NCBI RefSeq assembly: GCF_020387415.1
Contig: NZ_JAGWCB010000012.1
Span: forward strand, 124,001-188,000
DNA length: 64,000 nucleotides
Source: Ideonella benzenivorans
GTDB taxonomy: Bacteria; Pseudomonadota; Gammaproteobacteria; Burkholderiales; Burkholderiaceae_C
Direction: 5' to 3'
The notes beneath the pieces were generated by a model. It was not told the DNA's origin and made no database searches. It was given only the letters and a program-made list of their open reading frames with translations. The translations under genes and the position numbers were made by a program. Every line of letters starts with the position of its first letter. The stretch's first letter is position 1. Shown here piece after piece: positions 1-6,592 of this stretch.

Positions 1-340
1 GCGCGGTATCCCGGTGCTGCTGGCCAGCGACAACGTCGAGGACCCGTTCTGCGCCATCGGCAGCTACGACCCGGTCGACGCCTTCGCCACCGGCGTGCAG
101 GTGGCCCAGCTGCCCGAGGCCTTCGACAGCTGGTCCCAGGCCCTGTGTCGGCCCGACTGGCTCGACCGGTGCGCCAGCGCTGGCTGGGAGGCGTCGCCGG
201 CCCTGACCGGCCGCGTGGCCGACCTCGTCATCTTCACCCGCGCCGGTGCCAGCGGCTGGCCCTCGCGTGCGCAACACCGGGTGGTGCTGCGCGCCGGGCA
301 GCGGCTGGCGCCCACCTCTTTCGACACGGTGACCCCATGA
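1..340 (+). CDS. Amidohydrolase, cytosine-deaminase-like (C-terminal part, 5' end outside window)
   Basis: The frame is already open at base 2, so only the last 112 codons are visible. The fragment opens with a GIPVLLASDN stretch followed by DPF. This matches the SDN-type metal-ligand Asp region of the amidohydrolase superfamily, subgroup cytosine deaminase/atrazine chlorohydrolase-like. The tail (RVADLVIF) is the usual beta-sandwich end of these enzymes. Such proteins hydrolytically deaminate or open cyclic N-compounds in the cytosol. The stop overlaps the next start as ATGA, so it is translationally coupled to the RidA-like gene. The exact substrate cannot be read from this piece; family is likely, cytosine itself is not established. 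Confidence 0.75.
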   Translation, partial: RGIPVLLASDNVEDPFCAIGSYDPVDAFATGVQVAQLPEAFDSWSQALCRPDWLDRCASAGWEASPALTGRVADLVIFTRAGASGWPSRAQHRVVLRAGQRLAPTSFDTVTP

Positions 341-807
341 ACACCTCTGCTTCTGCCGGCGCCGCGCCGCTGGCCCGCTACGCCGCCAGCCGCCGCGTGG
401 GCGACTACATCTTCCTGTCTGGCGTCATCGCGGTGGACCCGGCCGCCAGCCGCATCGTGCGCGGCTATGACGACATCCCGCCCGAGGCGGCGGCGTTGAT
501 TGGCCGCACTGGCGAGTTCTCCTGCGACATCAAGGAAGGCCCGATCCTGGCCCAGAGCTGGTACGTGCTGGACCGCATCCGCCAGACCATCGAGGCCGAG
601 GGCGGCCGCATGGAGGACGTGTTCAAGCTGGTGCAGTACTTCCGCGACCTGGACCACTTCCCGCTCTACAACCGGGTGCGCAAGCTGTTCTATCCGAACC
701 AGCCCCCGGTCTCCACCGTGGTCGGGGTCAGCGGCCTGATGCCCACCGACGACATCCTGATCGAGGTGGAAGGCACGGCCTATCTGCCGCTGCCCCGCCC
801 GGAGTGA
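337..807 (+). CDS. RidA/YjgF-family protein
   Basis: This is a 156-residue protein with the Rid fold. The conserved 'SGV' core strand is near residue 27, and a PPVSTVVGV segment precedes the EVEGTAYL C-terminal strand. Canonical RidA hydrolyses reactive enamine/imine intermediates using an Arg in a PAR(S/T) motif. Here the equivalent position reads PPVST, so that Arg is missing and the protein resembles the Rid subfamilies without confirmed deaminase activity. I chose the ATG at 337 because it overlaps the upstream stop (ATGA) and fits the domain start; the frame is open further upstream without homologous sequence. It lies inside an operon of amidohydrolase, creatininase and oxidase genes, so a role in handling an unstable N-containing intermediate is inferred. 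Confidence 0.85.
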   Translation: MNTSASAGAAPLARYAASRRVGDYIFLSGVIAVDPAASRIVRGYDDIPPEAAALIGRTGEFSCDIKEGPILAQSWYVLDRIRQTIEAEGGRMEDVFKLVQYFRDLDHFPLYNRVRKLFYPNQPPVSTVVGVSGLMPTDDILIEVEGTAYLPLPRPE

Positions 808-812
808 ACGCC

Positions 813-1673
813 ATGCTGCACGGCTTCTGCCCCCCTGCCCGCTTTCTGCCCTACCTGAGCTGGACCGACATCACGACCCTGCCCGACCGCGAGAACACCG
901 TCATCGTGCTGCCTGTGGGCGCCACCGAACAGCACGGGCCGCACCTGCCCTGCGCGGTGGACACGCTGATCGCCGCCGGTGTCGTGGGCCATGCGCTGTC
1001 GCGCCTGCCGGCCTCGGTGCCGGCCTATGCGATGGCGCCCATCACCTACGGCAAGTCCGAGGAGCACCTGCACTTTCCCGGCACCGTCACCCTCACCGGC
1101 CGCACGCTGCTGTCCACCATCGAGGAGTTGGGCGAGTCGGTCTACCGCGCGGGCTTTCGCAAGCTGCTGTTCGTGAACGGCCACGGCGGCCAGCCCCAAG
1201 TGCTGGAGATGGCGGCGCGCGAACTGCGCCTGCGCCACGGCGACTTCATCGTCGTGCCCAGCTTCACCTGGCGGGTGCCGCATGTGGCGGGCCAGTACCT
1301 GAGCGAACGCGAGAAGCGCCTGGCCATGCACGCCGGCCATGCCGAGACCGCGCTGGTGCTGGCCCTGGCCCCCGAGACCGTGCACATGGAACGGGCCGAG
1401 GCCCACTACCCGCCCGAGTTCCCGTCCAAGCTGCTGTCGCCCGATGGCCGGCCCGCCTGCGCCTGGGCCGCCCGCGACTTCGGCGACAGCGGTGTGATCG
1501 GCGACCCGACCCCGGCCACCGCCGAACAGGGCCAGGCCATCCTCGATTCGCTGGCCACGGGCTGGGCCCAGGCCATCACCGAGCTGCATGCAGCCCGCTG
1601 GCCCGCGCGCAGCGCCGAGACCTGGGAGCGCGGCCACTTCACCGGCGATGTGGCCGGCCGTACCGCCGCCTGA
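813..1673 (+). CDS. Creatininase-family amidohydrolase
   Basis: The 286-residue protein has the creatininase-fold hallmarks: VGATEQHGPHLP with E39 and H41, D50 after it, NGHGGQ at 122-127 (the family usually has NGHGGN), and HAGHAET with E178. These residues bind the metal pair that hydrolyses cyclic amides such as creatinine, or formamide groups as in the mycofactocin and FAPy deformylase relatives. The ATG at 813 has a GGAG 9 bases upstream. An alternative GTG at 804 would overlap the RidA-like stop. The gene sits between the Rid-like gene and an importer, which suggests a ring-opening step in catabolism of the imported compound. The actual substrate is unknown. Confidence 0.88.
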   Translation: MLHGFCPPARFLPYLSWTDITTLPDRENTVIVLPVGATEQHGPHLPCAVDTLIAAGVVGHALSRLPASVPAYAMAPITYGKSEEHLHFPGTVTLTGRTLLSTIEELGESVYRAGFRKLLFVNGHGGQPQVLEMAARELRLRHGDFIVVPSFTWRVPHVAGQYLSEREKRLAMHAGHAETALVLALAPETVHMERAEAHYPPEFPSKLLSPDGRPACAWAARDFGDSGVIGDPTPATAEQGQAILDSLATGWAQAITELHAARWPARSAETWERGHFTGDVAGRTAA

Positions 1674-1743
1674 ACGGGCGCACCCCGATCCCTCGTTCAC
1701 CTTTCACCGTCCCTTCCTCCCTTAGCCGTAGGAGTTCTTCACG

Positions 1744-2748
1744 ATGCAACGCCGTACTTCCTTCTCCTTCAAGCGCACCGGCCGCGTGCTGGCCGCTGGC
1801 CTGGCTCTGCTGGCCGCGGGCGCCTCGCACGCCGCCGAGGAGAAGTTCGTCTACCTGACCAACTGGTTCGCCCAGGCCGAGCATGGCGGCTTCTACCAGG
1901 CGGTGGCCACCGGCCTGTACAAGAAGCACGGCCTGGACGTGACCATCAAGATGGGCGGCCCACAGGTCAACGGCGTGCAGCTGCTGGCCGCCGGTCAGGC
2001 CGACTGCATCATGGGTTCCAGCCAGCTGCAGATGACCCAGGCCCGCTCGAACGGCGTGCCCATCGTCACAGTGGCCGCGCTGTTCCAGAAGGACCCGCAG
2101 GCCCTGATCGGCCATGAGGATGTGCACGGCTTCCCCGACATGAAGGGCAAGACGATCCTGATCGCCTCGTCGGCCCGCCAGGGCTTCTGGCCGTGGCTGC
2201 AGACCAAGTATGGCTTTACCGATGCCCAGACCCGCCCGTACACCTTCAACATCCAGCCTTTCCTGGCGGACAAGAGCGTGGTGCAGCAGGGCTACATCAC
2301 CTCCGAGACCTATGCCCTCCACAAGGCCGGCGCCAAGGCCAACGCATTCCTGATGGCGGACGCGGGCTACCCGTCCTATGCCACCACGGTGTCCTGCATG
2401 GACAGCACGGTGGCCAAGCGCCACAAGGCCGTGCAGGCCTTCGTGCAGGCAAGCATCGAGGGCTGGAAGAGCTACCTGGCCAACCCGGCTCCGGCCAATG
2501 CGCTGATCAAGAAGGACAACCCGCAGATGACCGACGACCAGTTGGCCTTCAGCGTGGCCAAGCTGAAGGAATACGGCTTGGTGACCGGTGGGGATGCGGC
2601 CAAGAACGGCATCGGCACCATGACCGAAGCCCGCGTCAAGGAAGGCTATGACTTCCTGGTGGCCAACAAGCTGATCGACCCGGCCAAGGTCAAGCCCGAG
2701 CAGACGGTGGACTTTGCCTTCACCAAGGGCGTCAAGGTCCTGCCCTGA
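1744..2748 (+). CDS. ABC transporter substrate-binding protein, NMT1/THI5-like
   Basis: The 334-residue protein starts with a Sec signal peptide (basic start, hydrophobic stretch 14-26, cleavage likely after ASHA at residue 30). The mature part begins near KFVYLTNWFAQAEHGGFY, the typical first strand and ligand loop of NMT1/THI5-like periplasmic proteins. These bind pyrimidines (ThiY), riboflavin-like compounds, taurine/sulfonates or nitrate. A strong TAGGAG lies 9 bases before the ATG. ATPase and permease genes follow, completing an importer. The pyrimidine-binding precedent and the adjacent deaminases make a nitrogen heterocycle a reasonable ligand guess, but this is inference. Confidence 0.85.
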   Translation: MQRRTSFSFKRTGRVLAAGLALLAAGASHAAEEKFVYLTNWFAQAEHGGFYQAVATGLYKKHGLDVTIKMGGPQVNGVQLLAAGQADCIMGSSQLQMTQARSNGVPIVTVAALFQKDPQALIGHEDVHGFPDMKGKTILIASSARQGFWPWLQTKYGFTDAQTRPYTFNIQPFLADKSVVQQGYITSETYALHKAGAKANAFLMADAGYPSYATTVSCMDSTVAKRHKAVQAFVQASIEGWKSYLANPAPANALIKKDNPQMTDDQLAFSVAKLKEYGLVTGGDAAKNGIGTMTEARVKEGYDFLVANKLIDPAKVKPEQTVDFAFTKGVKVLP

Positions 2749-2757
2749 GCCTGCAGC

Positions 2758-2789
2758 GCGGCCGGCCTGCCACCCCGTGGGCCGGCCGC
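2758..2789 (+). promoter_or_regulatory. Intercistronic GC hairpin after the binding-protein gene
   Basis: A perfect 10-bp inverted repeat, GCGGCCGGCC at 2758-2767 and GGCCGGCCGC at 2780-2789, lies between the binding-protein stop and the ATPase start. No T-tract follows, so it is not a simple terminator. Such hairpins commonly stabilise the upstream mRNA end or cause partial termination, giving more binding protein than membrane components. Confidence 0.55.
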
Positions 2790-2813
2790 CCTTGTCGTCC
2801 TCGCAACCGCACC

Positions 2814-3644
2814 ATGGCTGACACCGACACCCCCACGCCCGCGGGCCCGCGCCCGTACGCAGTCGAGATCCTCTCGGCCGAGAAGACCTACCCCAACGGC
2901 ACCCGCGCGCTGTTGCCGGTGGACCTGCGCATCGCCCCCGGCGAGTTCGTGACCCTGCTGGGCCCCTCGGGCTGCGGCAAGAGCACGCTGCTGAAGATGA
3001 TCGCCGGCCTGCACGCGCCCAGCGATGGCCGCCTCCTGCTGTGGCGCCAGCCGGTGGAGCAATTGGCGCGCACCGGCCATGGCATGGACTTCGTGTTCCA
3101 GTCGCCCACGCTGATGCCCTGGGCCGATGTGCGGCGCAACGTGCGCCTGCCGCTGGACCTGGCCGGCGTGGCCCGCGCCGAGGCGGATGCCCGGGTGGAC
3201 GAGGTGCTGACGTTGGTGGGCCTGGAGAAGTTCGACCGCGCCCTGCCACGGGCCCTGTCGGGTGGCATGCAGATGCGCGCCTCCATCGCCCGCGGCCTGC
3301 TCACCCGGCCGGACCTGCTGCTGATGGACGAGCCCTTCGGCGCGCTGGACGAGATCACCCGCCACCGCCTGGACGCCGACCTGCTGGCCCTGTGGAAGCA
3401 GCGCGGCCTCACCGTCGTCTTCGTCACCCACTCCATCCACGAGGCGGTGTTCCTCTCCACCCGCGTGGTGGTGATGGCCGCGCGGCCCGGCCGCGTGGTG
3501 GAAGAGTTCACCATCGACGAGCCCTATCCGCGCAGCGCGGACTTCATGGTGTCCGAGCGCTTTGCCGCCCAGGCCCGCCGCCTGCAGGACAGCCTGCTGC
3601 GCGCCAGCCAGGCCGGTCAGGACACCGAGGAGGTCTCCGCATGA
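2814..3644 (+). CDS. ABC transporter ATP-binding protein (nitrate/sulfonate/pyrimidine importer class)
   Basis: This 276-residue ATPase has Walker A GPSGCGKST at 50-58, the Q-loop Gln at 96, signature LSGGM at 148-152, Walker B LLLMDE at 168-173, the D-loop GALDE after it, and the switch His at 206. The SGGMQMRASIARGL form is typical of the SsuB/TauB/NrtD importer group. It drives uptake from the cytoplasmic side with the permease encoded next, whose start overlaps this stop as ATGA. All catalytic residues look intact. Confidence 0.92.
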   Translation: MADTDTPTPAGPRPYAVEILSAEKTYPNGTRALLPVDLRIAPGEFVTLLGPSGCGKSTLLKMIAGLHAPSDGRLLLWRQPVEQLARTGHGMDFVFQSPTLMPWADVRRNVRLPLDLAGVARAEADARVDEVLTLVGLEKFDRALPRALSGGMQMRASIARGLLTRPDLLLMDEPFGALDEITRHRLDADLLALWKQRGLTVVFVTHSIHEAVFLSTRVVVMAARPGRVVEEFTIDEPYPRSADFMVSERFAAQARRLQDSLLRASQAGQDTEEVSA

Positions 3645-4462
3645 GCCGGCCCACCACCCCGACCCGCACCCCGCTGCTGCTGCGTCCGCGCGTGCAGCAG
3701 GTGGTCTACCCGCTGCTGGTGCTGCTGGTGCTGCTGGGCGCCTGGGAAGGCGCCGTGGATGCGCTAGAGCTGCCGGCCTACCTGGTGCCCTCGCCCATCC
3801 TGATGTTCAAGACCCTGGTGGAGGACGCGGGCATGCTGATGCCGGCGCTGTGGGTCACGCTGAAGATCACGCTGCTGTCCTTCGCGGCGGCCACCGTGAT
3901 CGGCGTGCTGATCTCCTTCCTCTTCGTGCAGAGCCGGCTGATCGAGCTGGCCCTGCTGCCCTATGCGGTGCTGCTGCAGGTTACGCCCATCGTGGCGGTG
4001 GCCCCGCTGATCATCATCTGGGTCAAGGACCCGACGCTGTCGCTGGTGGTCTGTGCCACGCTGGTGGCGCTGTTCCCGGTCATCTCCAACACCACGCTGG
4101 GCCTGCGCAGCGTGGACCCGGACCTGCTGGCCTACTTCCGCATGAAGCGCGCCAGCCGCTGGCAGCAGCTCATCCGCCTGCGCGTGCCCGGCGCCCTGCC
4201 CTACTTCTTCGGCGGCCTGCGCATCTCCAGCGGCCTGGCGCTGATCGGCGCGGTGGTGGCCGAGTTCGTGGCCGGCACCGGCGGCAGCGGCGCGGGCCTG
4301 GCCTACCAGATCCTGCAGGCCGGCTTCCAGCTCAACATCCCCCGCATGTTCGCCGCGCTGCTGCTGATCTCGCTCACCGGCGTGCTGCTCTTCGCCCTGA
4401 TGGGCCTGCTGGCCCGCTGGGCCCTGGGCGGCTGGCACAGCAGCGCCCAGGCCCAGGAATGA
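3641..4462 (+). CDS. ABC transporter permease, BPD family
   Basis: A 273-residue inner-membrane protein. Hydrophobic segments begin near residue 19 (VVYPLLVLLVLLGAW) and recur through the protein, consistent with six transmembrane helices. The cytoplasmic coupling loop is visible as RMKRASRWQQLIRLRVPGAL followed by YFFGGLRIS, matching the EAA motif of SsuC/ThiX-like permeases. The ATG at 3641 overlaps the ATPase stop, so the two are coupled. A single permease with one ATPase gene implies homodimers of each in the importer. Confidence 0.9.
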   Translation: MSRPTTPTRTPLLLRPRVQQVVYPLLVLLVLLGAWEGAVDALELPAYLVPSPILMFKTLVEDAGMLMPALWVTLKITLLSFAAATVIGVLISFLFVQSRLIELALLPYAVLLQVTPIVAVAPLIIIWVKDPTLSLVVCATLVALFPVISNTTLGLRSVDPDLLAYFRMKRASRWQQLIRLRVPGALPYFFGGLRISSGLALIGAVVAEFVAGTGGSGAGLAYQILQAGFQLNIPRMFAALLLISLTGVLLFALMGLLARWALGGWHSSAQAQE

Positions 4463-4487
4463 AGCACCCCTCTTCGACATCCCGACC

Positions 4488-5867
4488 ATGACCCCTTCCG
4501 CCTACCCCATCGACACCCTGCGCGCCGAGCTGCCCACGCTCGACTGGATCACCGAACCCCACCGCGTCGAGAACCTCTCGCGCGACTTCGCCTGGTACAG
4601 CCCGGTGCTGGAACGCACCCTGGCCGGCAAGCACGGCGACATCGCGGTGCGGCCCCGCAGCGAAGACGAGATCCGCGCCGTGGTGGGCGCCTGCGCCCGC
4701 CTGGCCATCCCCATCACGCTGCGCGGCACCGGCACCGGCAACTACGGCCAGTGCACGCCGCTGCACGGCGGCCTGATCCTGGACATGAGCAGCTACAACG
4801 CCTTCCTGTGGGCCAAGCCTGGCGTAGGCCGTGCGCAGGCCGGCATCCGCCTGGCGGCCTTCGACGACGCCGCGCGGCCGCTGGGCTGGGAGCTGCGCTG
4901 GCTGCCCTCCACCTTCCGCAGCGCCACGCTGGGCGGCCTGTTCGGCGGCGGCTTCGGCGGCGCGGGCTCGCTGCGCTACGGCCCGCTGGCCGCGCCGGGC
5001 AACATCCTGGCGGTGCGTGCCATGACGGTGGAGCCCGAGCCGCAGATCATCGAACTGCGCGGGCCCGAGGCGCTGGTGATGCACCATGTGTACGGCACCA
5101 ACGGCATCGTGCTGGAGCTGGAGGTGGGCCTCGCCCCGGCCCACGACTGGCTGGAAGGCGTGGCCACCTTTGACAACTTCGACGCCGCGCTGCGCTTTGG
5201 CGCCGACCTGGGTCGCGCCCCGGGCCTGGTGACCAAGGAAGTCAGCTTCATGGCCACCCCCATCACCGACTACTTCACCAAGCTGGGCCTGCCCCAGGGG
5301 CGCCATGCAGTGGTCTTCCTGGCCGCGGAGTTCTGCGAAGAGACCATCGCCCAGATGCTGGCCGAGCGCGGCGGCACGCTGAGCTACCGCGCCACCGCCG
5401 CCGAGGTGGCCGCCAGCCGCCGCACCCTGCTGGAGTACGTGTGGAACCACACCACGCTGCACGCCTTCAAGGTGGAGAAGAACCTCACCTACATCCAGAG
5501 CGCCTACAACCCCAGCTGCTACCTGGAGCAGGTGCGCACACTGGCCCAGCGTTTTGCCGGCGAGGTGCAGATGCACGTCGAATTCCTGCGCACCAAGGAA
5601 GGCGAGTACAGCTGCAGCGGGCTGGAGATCATCTGCACCCGCGACGAAACCCGCCTGGCCGAGATCATGCAGGCCTACCGCGACAGCGGCGTCATCATCA
5701 ACAACCCGCACACCTGCTACGTGGAAGAAGGCAAGCAGAACCTCAAGCTCAACCCGCAGGTGCTGGCCATGAAGCAGCGCTTCGACCCGCAAGGCCTGCT
5801 CAACCCCGGCAAGCTCAAGAGCTGGGCCCCGGCACAACCCCTGGCCCAGGAGCCCGCCCATGCCTGA
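4488..5867 (+). CDS. FAD-binding oxidase/dehydrogenase, VAO/PCMH type
   Basis: The 459-residue protein has the PCMH-type FAD-binding domain over residues 50-220. AVRPRSEDEIRAVV is the entry strand, RGTGTGNYGQ at 79-88 contacts the pyrophosphate, and a glycine-rich FGGGFGGAGS stretch is near 150. It ends with FDPQGLLNPGK, the classic C-terminal signature of the GlcD/VAO oxidoreductases. No His or Cys for covalent flavin is obvious at the pyrophosphate loop. It would oxidise an alcohol, hydroxy acid or amine intermediate in the cytosol. In this operon it could act on a side chain of the imported ring compound; the substrate is unknown. It overlaps the downstream deaminase by 8 bases. Confidence 0.85.
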   Translation: MTPSAYPIDTLRAELPTLDWITEPHRVENLSRDFAWYSPVLERTLAGKHGDIAVRPRSEDEIRAVVGACARLAIPITLRGTGTGNYGQCTPLHGGLILDMSSYNAFLWAKPGVGRAQAGIRLAAFDDAARPLGWELRWLPSTFRSATLGGLFGGGFGGAGSLRYGPLAAPGNILAVRAMTVEPEPQIIELRGPEALVMHHVYGTNGIVLELEVGLAPAHDWLEGVATFDNFDAALRFGADLGRAPGLVTKEVSFMATPITDYFTKLGLPQGRHAVVFLAAEFCEETIAQMLAERGGTLSYRATAAEVAASRRTLLEYVWNHTTLHAFKVEKNLTYIQSAYNPSCYLEQVRTLAQRFAGEVQMHVEFLRTKEGEYSCSGLEIICTRDETRLAEIMQAYRDSGVIINNPHTCYVEEGKQNLKLNPQVLAMKQRFDPQGLLNPGKLKSWAPAQPLAQEPAHA

Positions 5868-6360
5868 GATCAACGACGCCGATGCGCGCCTGCTGCGGCG
5901 CGCGATCGAGCTCTCGTCCGTGGCCACCGCCCACGGCAACCGCCCCTTCGGCGCGGTGATCGGCAGCGCCAGCGGCGAGCTGCTGGCCGAAGGCGCCAAC
6001 AGCAACAGCCAAACGGGCGACTGCACCGCCCATGCCGAGGTGATGGCGCTGCACGATGCCGCCACCAAGGGCCTCTCACGCGAGGTGCTGGCCCAGGCCA
6101 CGATGTACGCCTCCGGCGAGCCCTGCGTCATGTGCGCGGGGGCCATCTTCTGGTCCGGCATCGGCCGGGTGGTGTTCGGCATCGACGCCGAAGGCATGCG
6201 CGCCTTCCGCAAGCTCGATCAGGGCGCGGGCGACCTGGAGTGGTCGTGCCAGGAAATCTATGCGCGCTCGCCGCGCGCCATCGAGGTCCACGGCCCGGTG
6301 CTGCGGAAAGAGGCCACTGTGCCCCACACGGCCTACTGGTCGCGGTTTCAGCCCGACTGA
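5860..6360 (+). CDS. Nucleoside/base deaminase, CMP/dCMP deaminase fold (TadA/GuaD-like)
   Basis: The 166-residue protein carries the zinc-deaminase motifs H58-A-E60 and PCVMC at 88-92, so His, two Cys and the proton-shuttling Glu are all present. The length and the TMYASGEPC context fit guanine-deaminase- or TadA-like enzymes. It lacks obvious tRNA-binding extensions, and its operon position argues for a small-molecule substrate. It would remove an exocyclic amino group from a heterocycle. It is the last gene of the operon; 8 bases of overlap with the oxidase gene suggest coupling. Together with the first gene this gives two unrelated deaminase families in one operon. Confidence 0.88.
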   Translation: MPEINDADARLLRRAIELSSVATAHGNRPFGAVIGSASGELLAEGANSNSQTGDCTAHAEVMALHDAATKGLSREVLAQATMYASGEPCVMCAGAIFWSGIGRVVFGIDAEGMRAFRKLDQGAGDLEWSCQEIYARSPRAIEVHGPVLRKEATVPHTAYWSRFQPD

Positions 6361-6398
6361 GCCTAGCTCCGCGCCACACAACGCCTGGCCCCCAAAGC

Positions 6399-6430
6399 AA
6401 AAAACCCCCGGTTCCAGAAGAAACCGGGGG
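6399..6430 (-). terminator. Rho-independent terminator of tRNA-Val
   Basis: On the minus strand a 9-bp stem AACCGGGGG/CCCCCGGTT type hairpin (6405-6413 with 6422-6430) is followed by six T residues (6404 down to 6399). The plus strand has no T-run after the stem, so the direction is minus, matching the tRNA gene just upstream. Confidence 0.85.
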
Positions 6431-6449
6431 CTTGGCAACAGCAGAATTT

Positions 6450-6526
6450 TGGTAGGCGCGATTGGATTCGAACCAACGACCCCCACCATGTCAAGGTGGT
6501 GCTCTAACCAACTGAGCTACGCGCCT
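6450..6526 (-). tRNA. tRNA-Val (anticodon GAC)
   Basis: Read on the minus strand, the 77-base gene has a 7-bp acceptor stem (AGGCGCG with CGCGCCT) and a D-arm TAGCTCAGTTGGTTAGAGC. The anticodon arm CCACC-TTGACAT-GGTGG has anticodon GAC, and the T-arm contains GGTTCGAATCC. It ends in discriminator A and an encoded CCA (6450-6452). It reads GUC and GUU valine codons. A terminator follows directly, so it is a single-gene unit. Confidence 0.97.
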
Positions 6527-6592
6527 GCTGAGCCTCGCAGTATAGACCGCTTTTCAGGAACTGTGCAAGTTTCCGCTGAAAATTTTCGGTGA

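Noticed and set aside
6399-6430. Bidirectional terminator also serving the plus-strand deaminase operon
   Set aside because: The plus-strand side has no T-run after the stem, so only minus-strand termination is supported.
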